Made by a program: the position numbers and the translations under genes
Shown: positions 1-21,216 of the stretch, one piece after another
Layout of the letters: every line of letters starts with the position of its first letter
Numbering within the stretch: the stretch's first letter is position 1
The notes under the pieces: generated by a model
The model's input: the letters and a program-made list of their open reading frames with translations, nothing else
Databases searched by the model: none
What the model was told of the DNA's origin: nothing
NCBI GenBank assembly: GCA_003439945.1
Contig: QVRM01002406.1
Location: 1-64,000 of the forward strand
Direction of reading: 5' to 3'
DNA length: 64,000 nt
Source of the DNA: Dermanyssus gallinae
Lineage: Eukaryota; Arthropoda; Arachnida; Mesostigmata; Dermanyssidae

Positions 1-1639
1 CGCATAGACTGGATCCGATGAGACCGAGTGCTTGGTGACCTCTATATGGGCGTACAATCCGAGTGACCGAGAGAAATACAGAGAGAGAGAGAGAGAGAAA
101 AATTGAAATAGAAAGACTGAGATCTCGTGCCAGTGACCTGGTCCATCTTCGGTATTGCGATCTCGCGTTGCGTGCATTGGAGGTGTTTTTCATCGAAGTG
201 CCGCTCCTGCTCGAACAACAACGAGCACAACAAAAACCATATACACGAACCAGTTTCTACTACTACTTCTATTACTACTAGAAAAACAGCACAGAAATAG
301 TAGTGCCACAGCTGCAAATTTGAACACGCAACCAGAAACGAAGAGTTCGTTTGTTAGCCTAAACGCGGAGGAAGACGAACGAAGGTGGTGGAGCGGAGGA
401 ATAAGCTTCGGCGGTGTTGCAGCCCGCCGCGCCGGTAGACGTGCGCAGGTCTTTGTGCGATATCCTATCGTAAGATTCCAAGTAGGCTATCGGAGCTATC
501 GGCCAATTCGACGATCAAAAGTTCCGATCCGCCTTCGGTCTGACTCTAGCAAAGTTCCGCCTCGGGGGCGGCTTTCGCTGTCGCCCGAGGTGGCCGCGAT
601 TTGGGCGCTTATGTTCGATCTTGTGACCTCTGCTTGTACTGTTCCTGCTTCATCACACCCCCCACGCGCTCTTTGTTCCGATTTCCCCGCCAGACAACTC
701 TGCTGGTCCCTTGGCCGTGACATTGTAGATACCCCTGCCCCTTGCGTCTGTATGTGGTGGGAGGTCGAGAAGCGATATCGGCGAGAGCATTGAGAGCAAA
801 GCGTCTCCTTCTAGTGGGGGCTGTTTTCGAGCCGTTAACGTTGAAAGATAAACGCCTTAGCTAATCTATGTTATCGCTCGCCTAACGCGTCGCAGTCGGG
901 ATGGCCGATGGCGATCGGGCCAGCCAAAAGGCGGCTACTCGAATTGTCGTCAGTACTGCGGCTGAATGCAGCCTTGCCGTCAGCAAAGTACATACGCGGC
1001 GTCACTAGCTTTACGCACGAGCCAGCTAGCTTCCTGCAAACCATCCAGCAAGCAAGCGCGGTGTATTTGAGTCGACTTAAACGCAACGAAAGACTGGACA
1101 GAACGAGATGGAGATAGAGAACGATAGAGGGGGTGGTGAGCGTTGCATAACACTGTAACATTCACTCACCAAAAGCGACTGCAGGAAGTTGTTGTTGTTT
1201 GTTGTTGTTATTGCTCATTGTTCATATTTCGCCAAGTTACTACTGTTTGTTGTGAATTTTGTTTCTGTACTTCAGTTTTATTGCATTATAAGCTGCGAGT
1301 TGCCGCCGAGATTGAATGAACGCAGACGTTTACATTTAACGAAATGTTGTAGTGGTAATGTTTGATGTTTATTCACCATTATTGGTAGATTCTCACAATA
1401 TTTACGGGCTATGCCGCTCAAGTCGTCAATTACAGCAGCTGTTAATGAGCTGGTATTCAGTTCTATACATTTCATCACGTGATATCGGTCGATGTCAATT
1501 TCACCACAATATTTACAAACACATTCGTGGATTTGGAAACATTTTCTTTTTTTAGGCAGAGTATTGGTGGTATCCGTGCCAAGTTATTTGCAGATCACTG
1601 CTCTGTTCTGTTATATAGGTCCGAGACAATATGCCCTTC
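1..1639. other. non-coding stretch upstream, no gene recognised
   Basis: The first 900 bases are fairly GC-rich and contain a short (GA)n run near 80-98. An open frame at 155-793 (plus) has no recognisable domain and looks like chance openness in GC-rich DNA. The stretch 1140-1640 is AT-rich; on the minus strand it may hold the decayed 3' part of the neighbouring LINE. I see no promoter, RNA gene or convincing exon here, although an alternative 5' UTR exon of the downstream kinase gene cannot be excluded. Confidence 0.4.
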
Positions 1640-2905
1640 AGCATCATGGTTAAGAACACCGACTTTACTCTAATTTCTTCAATATGTCTATTAAAACACA
1701 GTTTGGGTGTCAGTTTTCTCCCAAGTATCCGAAGTTGTTGACCAACTCTAGTGCATGCCCACTTATATTTATGTTATAGTCATCTCGAGCATATGCTTCT
1801 CCTCTGCTAAACGCATTACTTTTGTTTTCGACACGTTGAGGTTCAGCTTATTTTTATAACATCATCGTTGCAGTCTCATTCAAGTAAAATTGGAGGTACT
1901 ATCTCGATTTTCCCATAATAACCAAGTCTTCTGCATAAACACGTGGTGAGCTTCTCGGAGGCACTTTCCAAGGCAAGCTGCGTACAGTGTGCACAAAAAT
2001 GGGGTAGCTGTATCGGCACCCGGTGGCACGCCAATTGTTTGAGAGACCTCCTTGGCAATTGCGTGAGCTCCGTTTAAAATTGTGATACGTTGGCCCGCTA
2101 AAATATCTCGAATAAGGTTATACATTCGGTCTTTTATATTAAAATCTTCACGCAGAGTAAGTAAAAGCCGATCTCTCGGTACTGCATCGAAAGTTTTTGA
2201 CTCTAGGTGTTTTATTACATCCGTAAGTGCTCTTTCAGCCGAACGCCCTGGAAGAAATCCATATTGCTCTGCCGGTAAATCTTTGAAACATTCCAGAAAG
2301 AGCCTTTTGGCAAGGAGCGATGTAAGAACCTTGTACACTACGCTGGTGAATGCTATGCCGCGGTAGTTTTTAGGCTTTGTATAATCTCCCTTTGCCTTAA
2401 AAATTGGTTGCAGAAAACTTTTCCTCCACTGGTTTGGGATTGCACCTTGTCTAAGACAGATGTTGTACATTACTGGGAGGGCAGGGACGGTCACTGAAAT
2501 CCCAGCTTTGGGATGTTCGTAGACAGTCTGGTCAGATCCGGCAGACTTTCCATCTTTTCTTGTCATAATACCCTGAAGGACCTCTTCCTCTGTGAAGTCA
2601 CTCCACGGTCCGTCGCTTTCATGTTTTTCTTTTTCCGGTAAGTCACAGTCGCGGGTGAAAATTCCCGTAAAGTATTCTAGCCACTCATCATCGTTGATTA
2701 GTGGGTTTGGTTCTTTGGGGCGTTGTGGAAAAAGACGCCGAGGTCGGTAGAGGCTTTCCCGACTTTTGCGGAGTCGCATATCGGTTTTATATTGGGCGCG
2801 CTATGTCCTAAGCAGGTCTTTATACTTGCGCTGTAAAATAGGAAGTTGGGCTAAGTTCTTACTGCTGCATTCCTTGTATTGGCATATTATTGATTTGGTA
2901 GTGCA
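1640..2905 (-). pseudogene. decayed non-LTR retrotransposon reverse transcriptase
   Basis: The minus strand reads as a non-LTR (LINE) reverse transcriptase. Visible in order are a thumb/finger start (EEEVLQGIMTRKDGKSAGSD), the NQWRKSFLQPIFKAKGD and PKNYRGIAFTSVVYKVL blocks, EQYGFLPGRSAERAL, motif A (TFDAVPRDRLL) and motif B (GVPPGADTATPFLCTLYAA, normally QG..LSP.LF). Around 1910-1935 the frame shifts. The catalytic box then appears in another frame as YAED instead of YADD, followed near 1720 by the FGYLG block and a HIEE segment interrupted by stops. The frameshift, the stops and the altered catalytic residue make it a dead copy. The clade is not certain. The upstream endonuclease domain is absent, so the copy is 5' truncated. 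Confidence 0.85.
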
Positions 2906-2940
2906 GCATTCTTGGTCGAATTAGGCTTTGTGCTTAAATC

Positions 2941-3115
2941 TAGTGGTTCGAGTGGCTTAAGTCTGCACCTCGCGACCGGAGGAGACACATAGGTGCGCGG
3001 GTTCGAGCCCACCGTTGCACCGATTTGTATTTATGGGGTCCGTCTATGAAGCAATGTGAAAAACAGTTCCGTGGACGTTGAATTTTGACTGAGGGTCAGC
3101 CCGAAATCTTTACTA
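2941..3115 (+). mobile_element. tRNA-derived SINE (family 1), older copy
   Basis: The copy has a Pol III B-box-like GGGTTCGAGCCC near 2999-3010 and a degenerate A box (GTGGCTTAAG) upstream. It is followed by the family-specific body (TATGGGGTCCGTCTATGAAG, CCGTGGACGTTGAA, GAGGGTCAGCCCGAAA). The same body recurs near 44384, 48121 and 50946, which defines a dispersed family. Its head has lost the GTCGAGCCCGATGGCGTAGT start seen in the best copy at 48121. The 3' end runs into a short ATAGCAGTA-type repeat. Confidence 0.8.
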
Positions 3116-4239
3116 TTGGCAATAGCAGTACTAGCAATAGCAGTTTGGAATTTATTTATTTGGAATTAAATATGTATGTCTTTTGGTTGAGGGTTTCCTA
3201 CCTCTGGAACCGCCGGACACCCAATGGTTCAATATATTTCTGATAGATAGGTAAATTAATAGATAGATAGATAAATCTATCATGCGAGCCAACAAACACC
3301 TTTGTTGCTGTTGTGTGTAGTCGTTATGCGATGTGTAGGCAGTGACGATTATAGTGTAACAGCGACTTGTTGCTGTTTGTCTCAGAGTCGGTAGAAGCCT
3401 CATAGGTTGCCTCTAAACCTATGAGGCTTCTGATACGTAAAGCGTGCATTACGACTTGAGTCGTACGTACGCTCTCTGCGCGCGGGGGGGGGGGGCGCGT
3501 ACAGTAACGCAGGCCGGGGGTGGTCGGGTCGTCAAACGATCTCCGGACGCTGTCGGGGGTCTGTCGGTCATTTGGGAGGTCAACAACTTGGTCGTTCGTC
3601 GTCCGTCCGTCCGTCCAAACGTTCGGTTTCCCGCACCGATCCTGGAAATGGCAGTCGCTCCCAGGAGCTCTACTGACGACTCAGCTATACGACTAGCAGC
3701 CTGCAAACAATGGATGCGGCGGCCAACGGTGACTCATAGGGGTTCTGACACGCGCGCGGCCGCGGCCGCATCCGTAGAGATCCGCAAACAAACAAACGAA
3801 CAAGGTCACCATCGGATACACATCGGGCACACAGACACACACATACATGCATCTGTGGGCGCACAGATAGATAGATAGTTAGTTAAATATATCTATAGAG
3901 ATCGCTTTTCAACTCAGTACTCCGGAACAAAGATACGGAATGGTGGCGGGGGAGTGGCGGTCAAGAAGCTAGATAAGATAGGTGCGGAGTTAGACGCGAA
4001 TCTTGCGTACGGCTACGCCTGTCCTCCGCGGCAGAGGGGGGGGGGGCATCGTCGGCGCAACGGTTAATCCAACGAGAGGACATAGCCAACGAGCAACGAG
4101 CGGGGGAAAGGGGTGGGGTAGAGGGAGAGCTCCATGGCTCATTGAGTGAGTCAGTGGGCCAGGCCTCATAGGCAGGCTCGCCTCGGAGCACGAGGAGAAC
4201 AACAACAACAGCAGCAGCAGCAAAGATAACAACAGCAGC

Positions 4240-4275
<36 letters not shown>

Positions 4276-4393
4276 ACAAATACAGTGCCAGCATAGGCAG
4301 CGCTATCCGACTCAGACTCAGGGGCTGTGGAAAGGGCACCGAGATTCCCTCTTCTATCGGGACAAGTGGAGGAGGAATATGCCGCCCGAGTAG
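3116..4393. other. intergenic stretch before the Hipk promoter
   Basis: This stretch contains short GATA-type (about 3243-3275) and GATA/GTTA runs (about 3865-3885), homopolymer G tracts near 3484 and 4036, and a CAG/CAA tract at 4199-4276. The open frames here are driven by these repeats. No coding domain is seen. It is probably 5' regulatory DNA of the kinase gene. Confidence 0.4.
4199..4276 (+). repeat. CAG/CAA (AAC) trinucleotide tract
   Basis: An interrupted run of AAC/AGC triplets lies about 120 bases upstream of the candidate TATA box. On the minus strand it reads as poly-Leu, which is a repeat artefact and not a gene. Confidence 0.9.
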
Positions 4394-4422
4394 TATAAAT
4401 AGCTTGACCGCGTGTTAGTCAG
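4394..4422 (+). promoter_or_regulatory. candidate core promoter of Hipk: TATA box plus initiator
   Basis: TATAAATA lies at 4394-4401. A TCAG initiator-like tetranucleotide lies at 4419-4422, about 25 bases downstream, which is the usual arthropod TATA-to-start spacing. About 240 bases further on is a strong splice donor (GTAAGT at 4665), consistent with a 5' non-coding exon from about 4421 to 4664. The assignment to Hipk is by position and strand only. No other plus-strand gene start lies between here and 5558. Confidence 0.45.
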
Positions 4423-4664
4423 CAAGCGGCTCAGGCTCAGGGTCAGCAGTAGTGTATCGTGCCACAGCAGTGACACGATACGCACGTTTCGTTTGTCTCC
4501 AGCTTATAACTGGCGTACTGCCTTTTTTCTGTACGTGTAAACCGTCACGTCTCTATCGACGCATAGAGACGACTGTAGTTAGAGATTCGTCAATACGTGT
4601 TGTGCAAGACTTTGCGTGTGTCAGCTGTATCAGCAGCAACAGCAACAACAACTCTGTACAAGTG
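4421..4664 (+). other. possible 5' non-coding exon of Hipk
   Basis: The stretch runs from the candidate initiator to a consensus donor (AAGTGC followed by GTAAGT). It contains several short open frames and a CAG/CAA run near 4630-4650. The next acceptor, joining it to the coding exon at 5558, is not obvious; a candidate is the pyrimidine tract near 5305-5345 ending in a CAG. This is inference only. Confidence 0.3.
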
Positions 4665-4666
4665 CG

Positions 4667-4990
4667 TAAGTTCGATCTTGGCTAACCGTGATAACCGCCA
4701 AGTTAGTACTAAGTAAACTCTGTGTAAGTTAGTTCTAGGCGGCTGCTAATCCATTTTGGTGGTGAAAAATTGAGAACCAGAGAGCCGACGGTTATGTTTA
4801 GCACATTGTGGCTTTCTCGCGCGCCTAAGTTCGATCTTCGCAAACCGTAATAACCGCCAAGTTAATACTTAGCGAACTTTGTGTAATTCTAGTGCTAGGC
4901 GGCTCCTAATACATTTTGGTGCTGAGAAGCTACACACCAGGGAGTCGACGGTTATTTTTAGCTTCACAATTGTAGCTTTCTCGCGCGTAA
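4667..4990 (+). repeat. diverged tandem duplication, unit about 159 bp
   Basis: Copy 1 (about 4667-4822) and copy 2 (about 4826-4988) share long blocks. These include TAAGTTCGATCTT, ATAACCGCCAAGTTA, CTAGGCGGCT, ACATTTTGGTG, CGACGGTTAT and GGCTTTCTCGCGCG / AGCTTTCTCGCGCG. The copies have diverged by substitutions and small indels. Copy 1 starts right at the candidate splice donor, and copy 2 lacks the donor GT. Confidence 0.8.
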
Positions 4991-5557
4991 ACATCTGTGT
5001 GTGTGTGGGCGCATGTCGCGCGCGCTTTTTGTTTGTGTGGTCATTCATCACGTGCTGTTCTAAGCTTAATAAGAGTCAGTTAAATAGTTAAATAGAGCCT
5101 TGCTAGTGTGAGTGGTTTCGGTGACGAGAATGAGAAAGGTGTTTGTTTGAAGAGATAGTGCCACCTCATTCGCCAGGTTGTCGAATGATCGAAATAGTCG
5201 TTTAGAGCTTTTGAATTGGGCGCTTTTGGACGTATTCATTCGGGCAGGCCCACTGTGTAGCGAGCTTCTCATTTACGAGAAATAACGAAAATGTAGTGAC
5301 ATTTTTTTCTTCTCTTCTCGCTCGATTTACAACGACTGCATCAGCTGCCGCAGCAGCAGAACTAGCAGTATAGACCAGATCATTATTGCCACCACCACCA
5401 CAATTATCATCATCGTTTCGTCGTCGTCGTTGTCGCCGAATGTTTTTGAAACGTCTCGACAATTTCAACTCGTCTTGCTCTCTGGCTTGCGTTCATGTTC
5501 TGCACGATTGTCTAGCGTTTTAGTAGCGCGGTTGAGCGGTTTTCATGTCAATGTGAT

Positions 5558-14800
<9,243 letters not shown>

Positions 14801-16361
14801 CGAGCTCGTCACCACCAGCACAACAACTATGGCGGCGTTGATGTTGCCGCTGGTGCTGCTACTGGCAACAGCTACTGGCATCAATCATGGAGATGAAGGC
14901 TTGGGGATTTTCAAGAGTGCCGATGATGATGATGAAGGCCTTGGGATTTTCAAGGGTCCCGATGATGCTAATGATGATGGTGATGATGATGAAGACCTAT
15001 TCATTCAGCCGCGATTCACCGTCGATCATCGATCTGCTGATCAGATCATCGAGCCAGCGCACATGATTGCTCCAGACGTCGTGTCCTTCCGATAATGAAT
15101 TCCGCGACAAGAGAGCCACAACGTCAACGAATTGCGACGACGGCGGCGACGGCTGTACATTCGTGATACGCCTCTGTTCGGTCGGTTAGTCTCTTCTTCC
15201 CGAAGACAAAAAGCCACCATGCATCAGTTATGTGTTGACGACGATGACGATGACGACGCTGATGCTGCTGCTGCTGTTGGTATAGACCGGACACACGAGT
15301 CAACAACTGTAGCTAATTTTAGTTGGAGACAAAGTTGAGACTATACGTCACTAAGTACTACGTAAGCACGCACCATGAACCCTACTAGGGGTGCCAAGGC
15401 GTGCGACTGTTTAAACGCCGACAGTAACAAGGCGACTGCAACAACCACTGATAAATGGCCAAAAGGCCCTAATGAGAGAAGTACGTGCAGCCGGTAGGTG
15501 TGTGTGTGTGGACTCGGCTTGTTTGCAGATCCCGATACGACGTTTTCCGCATCTGCAGTGACAGCGCTGACTGGCCGCCGCCGCCGCGTATATACTCCTT
15601 TAGTGTCGGCTTCGCCCGCCCCCCCCCCTACTACCGTAAACTTGGGCTTCTCGTATTTGTCTAGCAGAAGTCTGACAGATCTACATTTATCTATTGTTGT
15701 TATAATTATTTCTATATAGTCCTTTGAATAATAAGACAAGTGTGTGCGTTTGGTGCGGCGGACAACACGGCCTACGTCGCATTTAAGCGACAGATAATAA
15801 TAATGTCCTCTTTTCTACTTTTGCGATTAATTCTGCCTTGCGTACATTAAAGTGTATCGCATTGCTTTTCATCATAAGACCGATTGAGTTGCGGCTGTTA
15901 TTGTCGCTGCTTTGGTCATAGAAGTGCTTTTAATTAATTCAGAACGTTTTTTTGTTTGTTCCAACGAGGTTGTTATTAGCTGGACACGCGCTCCTCTGTA
16001 TATTTGAAGCATTGAACCGATGTTGAGTTTCGTTGAGCGTCTGGCAGTACGACCATAGCAGCTAACATTTATAGGCATTTTGGCTGCATAACGTCTCACA
16101 TTCGCAATAGGGTGTTTCATCGGTCGTTGTATATTTTTCTGTGGGATGATCGAGTGGAAGTGGTGTTTAAGCGACACTCAACAGCCTATTTTGAGGAGTC
16201 GGTCGACGTTCGTGAAGCTGCACAACAGATAGATTCTTCGGCATGCGATATGCGTGCTTTGCGCATAGAAGGTTGGCTGTGAGTACATGTTCGTTTTAGG
16301 CTGTGAGCAACTCAGTATTTTCTTTGTACACCATTTTTCATGGTTACTGGCACAGCTCCGC

Positions 16362-16433
16362 GCAACAACACGGGCGCGCTTCTACCGATACGACTGTACG
16401 CTAACTATAGTCATTTGAGCGAGGAATTCGCCT
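16362..16433 (+). repeat. dispersed repeat, copy 1
   Basis: It shares CACGGGCGC.CTTCTACC, GACTGTA, and AGTCATTTGAGCGAGGAA.TCGC with 19315-19385 in the same order and orientation. The element type is unknown. Confidence 0.7.
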
Positions 16434-19314
16434 TTTGCTGACTATTATATATATATATATATATATATATGCACGAAACGTTTATGACTATCTAGGCGTG
16501 ACACCAAACATCTCGACTTTTTGATCATCATCATAATTGTACAAATATTGCTACGGCAACTATTAACAGACGTACCGTCACTTCTGTTCGACAGCTTTTA
16601 AGCCAAGGCGTCAGTCGATGGAACAGATTACAATCTAAGTTCTATTGTTTTTTTTTTCTGTCCTTTCTATGTTATAGAAAACGTGCCTGTATTGTAATGA
16701 CGGTCACCCTATGACGAGGCGACATGATGACTCACTACTTAGTGTTATTTTGTTTAGCGGCCCTTGCTGGGCGGAGCACCCTAATTTCCGTCTTTTGCTT
16801 TAGCTCTCTGACGATAGTGTCCGTCCTTTGTCCCTTGTTTGACTACCAACTTTGACGAAGTTGTTTCATTTCTAAACTCGATTCGGCTGTGTGGCCAATG
16901 TCAGTCGTGAAGTGCTTACCATAAGTTACGCTTTGTGAGAAAGGGACTCCTAGAGAAAAGAGCGAGAGAGAGAGAGAGAGATAAAGGCTGTTCAGGAGCG
17001 ATAACCACTCTATTATCTGTATATAGTTTCATCCCAGCTAAACCAGCAGCAATTCATAACAGTTAACCGTACAACGTTTTTGCCTCTAAGTCGAAAGATA
17101 TTGCATGATGAAAGATATTGCTATCGGCCGCAATATATATATATATATGTATTTGTCGTATACCGGCTTTACGGGGTGTCGGACCGTAACGAGAAGTACA
17201 GTTTTAAGAAGAGCAACAATTGCGGCAAGGTCGCTGGAGCAAACGGTTTGCGGCAGACATGTGGACAAGGGAAGAGTGAAAGAGAAACGAAAATAAATAC
17301 GTTCATAGAATTGGCAAGTCAGACCGTGTGTGGCGTTGATGATTAAGTTTTTGGCCATGCTGGTTCATTGCACACGTCGAGGCCGCGGCGAGCGGGGAAT
17401 TGTCTTTAGCCTTCTGCACTTCTGCTTTTGGCAGAAGTGTCATGATGATGCTGGCAATGTAAATAGTGAACTACAATGGTGGAAGCCGCGGCCGACTGAT
17501 TTGACGTACGCATTTTGCGTGGCACATTTTGTACATTACCTATCCATCCATATGTTGCTTGAGGATTTGTTTCCGCCTCCAAAGTGCAGGCAAAGCAGGA
17601 AAGTCTTTGTTGTGAACCACTCGGCACGTAGACATGACGACGATTGCAGTTAAGTCGCTCACTTAGAGTGAAAATGTATTCAATAAATATACATACATGC
17701 ACGCATAAATTCGATTTGTAGGTGTCATTTTGAAATCCAACCGAGAAAAAAACGAGCCGGAGCTTCGCTCTACAAGCTATGAGGAGAGCTATGTCTATCA
17801 TAGATCGAGGCACCAAATCAAGCAGGTGTTAAACATTTCCCTTTCGGCAGCGAGCGGACATGTCAGAGGGAGCTTCACTTACGTTCTTACAGGAGATCTT
17901 GACACATGTCACGCTTGGGTAGGTGTTTGTCAGCGAAACAGACGTAGTGTTCTTCTAACAGTCTAACGCTGTTATTGTTATTGTTGACAGAAGGCAGCCG
18001 CCTTGACCCGACCAATAATTGGGTAAACATTGTCAGGAGTCGCGAGTTTTTGTTGCTTTTTTGAGAGGCTGGTAGTAGCCCGAAGACAGATATAGTATGA
18101 GTCAGTGCAAGCGAGCGGCAGGCAGCCAGTCCTTAAGGCCGACATGTGGAAGTAACAGGGATTTGATCTAACGTCGTTGAGGAGTGGAAGTTCGTTTTGA
18201 GACAGAGTAACGCACGAAACCAGTGGTTCGGCTGTCTTTTTGTGAATAAATGATCCCTCCACTGGTTCGACCTATAACCGAGGCGGTTTGTGGCGGCGCT
18301 GTGAGCATATGACTGATGTGAAGATGAGTTTCCAGTGCTACCGCTTTTCCGCGTTACGGGTCGAACTCTTGCCCCCGAACTTTGAAGACGTGCTCTCTCG
18401 ACGAATTATACGCCACCGTATAAGGTATAGATTCAAGTGGAGGCACCACGAGTTTTGGTCTTCGACGAATGACGCATATATATATATATATATATAAGAT
18501 TCTGATACGATTGTGAATGTTACTATTTGTTAGCAGCAGAAGCTACACAAGAATAGTGAACATTAGATTTTATCGATAGACGGCTGCTGCAAATCGATAA
18601 GAACTACTGGATCGATCCAGTCGCCGATGACAAACCGCATACAAACTGCGTCGATATCTAGTTAGCATCTGTGGAAGCCTGTCATACCAAGCATACTACT
18701 ATAATGTGCCGCCGCAACCAGAGGGTTATTGTCATTTGTCGTAATTCTGTCTGCATATATTGATTAAGAGGTGGTAGGTAGCATTAACAACGTAGTAACG
18801 ATACCCACAAGAACAACACTAAACGAAGCAGCGACAAGTATAAGAATAAAACGACAACAGTAACGGCTTCGATCGCACGTGAACGTTTACTAAAGAAATG
18901 TGTCATTTTATTTTGAGTACATAATGCTGATGATGATGATGATGTGCAGCAACAGCCGCAACAGCAAAAGCAGACTCGTATGTGAATGATGTTCCTAAGG
19001 GCAGAGACGGCATCTCCTCTTATTATGTTGGTATTTAGTATTTTATTGTTCCCGTCAGTGAACTTCGGTGTAGTAGTAGTTACCGTAGCAGAAGGTGCAT
19101 CAAAGACGATAGTAGTTACAGCCAGTTCAGCGTGTCAATACCCGCAGTGTCGTCGAGGTGGAACGTTTGGTTCGTGAAACCACACGTGTCTGTAGTTCCT
19201 ACACACAGAGAGAACGAGAGAGAGAGAGATTGAACGAACTGTTTTAGGTAGGGGTGAGGTCATTGAGAATTCCCATTCGAGCAGCAGATGACTCAGTGGC
19301 AGCGGTGGCCAATG

Positions 19315-19385
19315 ACAGCACGGGCGCACTTCTACCCTGACGACTGTAAGAACTTTACCGAGTCATTTGAGCGAGGAACTCGCTC
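19315..19385 (+). repeat. dispersed repeat, copy 2
   Basis: Second copy of the element at 16362-16433. The shared blocks are in the same order with small substitutions between them. No terminal repeats are visible. Confidence 0.7.
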
Positions 19386-19390
19386 GTTGC

Positions 19391-21172
19391 AATTAGGCGG
19401 GGTACCTCTCATTAAAAACCTGCATAACGTGCCGGGGAAGGAAGGGGGGGGAGGATCTACAGCGATTTCCTTCGACGATTTGGTATCGATCGGCTTTGCT
19501 CGCGAAGCACTTCAGGCCTCTGGCACCCCGTCTAGAGTGTTGCCGTGTTGATCATCTATCCCTAACATATGTAGTAGACAGTTTGCGAAATCATCGATCT
19601 TAGCTAGCAGTTGCATCTCGGCAGCAAAGTGGCCTGTACCCTCCCTCCTCAGACAACCACACACATACACACAAAAGAGTTCAGTTTAGAGTAGTAAAGC
19701 GTCGTTTTCTCACCTTTAATAAGATGGCGTCAATTGCAGAATGAGCAGGCGGCGAGCAGCAGTTCTTGGCAACTAGCGTGATCGAGTTCGCCATTGTCAT
19801 CGCTGGCTTATTGTTGCTGCTTCTTTTTGTAATTTCCTTAGCCAGCCTGTAAGACTGTTGTGTTGCTTTATCTGCATTTATTGCTAAAACGAAATCTGAT
19901 ATATATATATATATATATACATACAAAATTCCTCAATTTGGTAGTATGTGCGGACCCTTGCACAACTGCAACTGTGGCATTCGTAAATTCGTTATCGACC
20001 ACCTTTGGGCATTTGATCTGTTCGGCTAGGGTTTATTCATATAGGCAGGCGTTCTGATGATGATGATGATGATGATGGCCAGAAATTACCCGCACACATG
20101 CAGCTCACAACCTGGCTCGAAGAAGATGAAGTGTTCATAGATTCTTCGCTACTATGACTAGAGGATCGATTTACGAGGCGTTGTTTATTACAAGCAAATT
20201 GCGCTTGTCTTGGCAGACTGGATGACATATTGTGGATCGAACGGAAATTATATATATTTATATATTTACCATAGCCTTACCATAGACTGTCATCACGGGT
20301 AGTGGCAACCATCATCATTCTTGTTACGGTGATGAGTATTGGGCAAAATTCGATTCTTTTGTTTGCACCACAACACAGACACGTTCGGTTTCGGCATACG
20401 ACAAACCTACGCTAGGACTACTGGTTTGTCGATCTCGTTTGCGCTCGAGGGTTTTTCATTTTACTGCTGCCCTTCGTTGTATCGGTATCGGCATTTGGGC
20501 CGTTGCAAGTGCAACCTGCATGATTCGTCTACAGAGTAGATCACGAAGCGTGTGTTTATGCTCGCCAAGTGTGTTTAGGCTGAGACGAAGTCTATGCACA
20601 ATGGTTGAACGACGACGACGAAGCATTGGTGATGAGGTAGTGAAGTCTGCGACGGTTTCCGGCTAGCAGACAGACAGCCAGATAGATACACACACACAGC
20701 CTTCGTGCGGCTGAGTGTTTCCCACATCAAGGACCGTTGATCTCTGCGTATCGTCGTCTCTCCTTCATAAAATGAAGGGCACGAGGCACCGTCATACGCT
20801 GAAGGTCACACTGAGGTCAAGCTATAACGGCCGGCGTTCTCAATCTCGCTAGCTAGGATCAGCCCCCCTAGACGGACGGCCGGTGGTGTGGAGCGGGGGG
20901 GAAGGGGGTGGAGAGGGGTATACAAGCAACAAATTTTCGTTTTCGTTGCAGACACGAATGCCCTGAACGATAGACACACAAATTGTAATTTAGGCTGTGC
21001 GACGAAAATTCGTTCGACCAGTGCTGCAAGATGAAAAATGGTGACGTAGATAAAGATCAAGAAGACGTTTTACTTTTGCGTTGCGGAGTTGTTATAACAT
21101 GACTATGTTCTCCTCGGCATCATCATCATCACTAACTATTTTGTCTCGTAGTTATTTTTCGTTCTACCATCG

Positions 21173-21216
<44 letters not shown>

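Larger units (their letters stand above)
14801..19390 (+). other. Hipk 3' flank, probably including its 3' UTR
   Basis: No coding domain was found. The stretch starts with GAT/GAC-rich triplets (about 14930-15000 and 15238-15275), a C run near 15622 and several (TA)n tracts (16446-16470, 17133-17149, 18477-18496). AATAAA-type hexamers occur near 17292 and 17680 and could end the kinase transcript, but none can be singled out. A dispersed repeat pair (16362-16433 and 19315-19385) lies within it. ORFs such as 14706-15095 overlap the Hipk stop in another frame and show only repeat-derived Asp runs. Confidence 0.4.

Noticed and set aside
155..793. 212-codon open frame (plus)
   Set aside because: No recognisable domain, Arg-rich composition typical of a random frame in GC-rich DNA, and competing open frames on the other strand.
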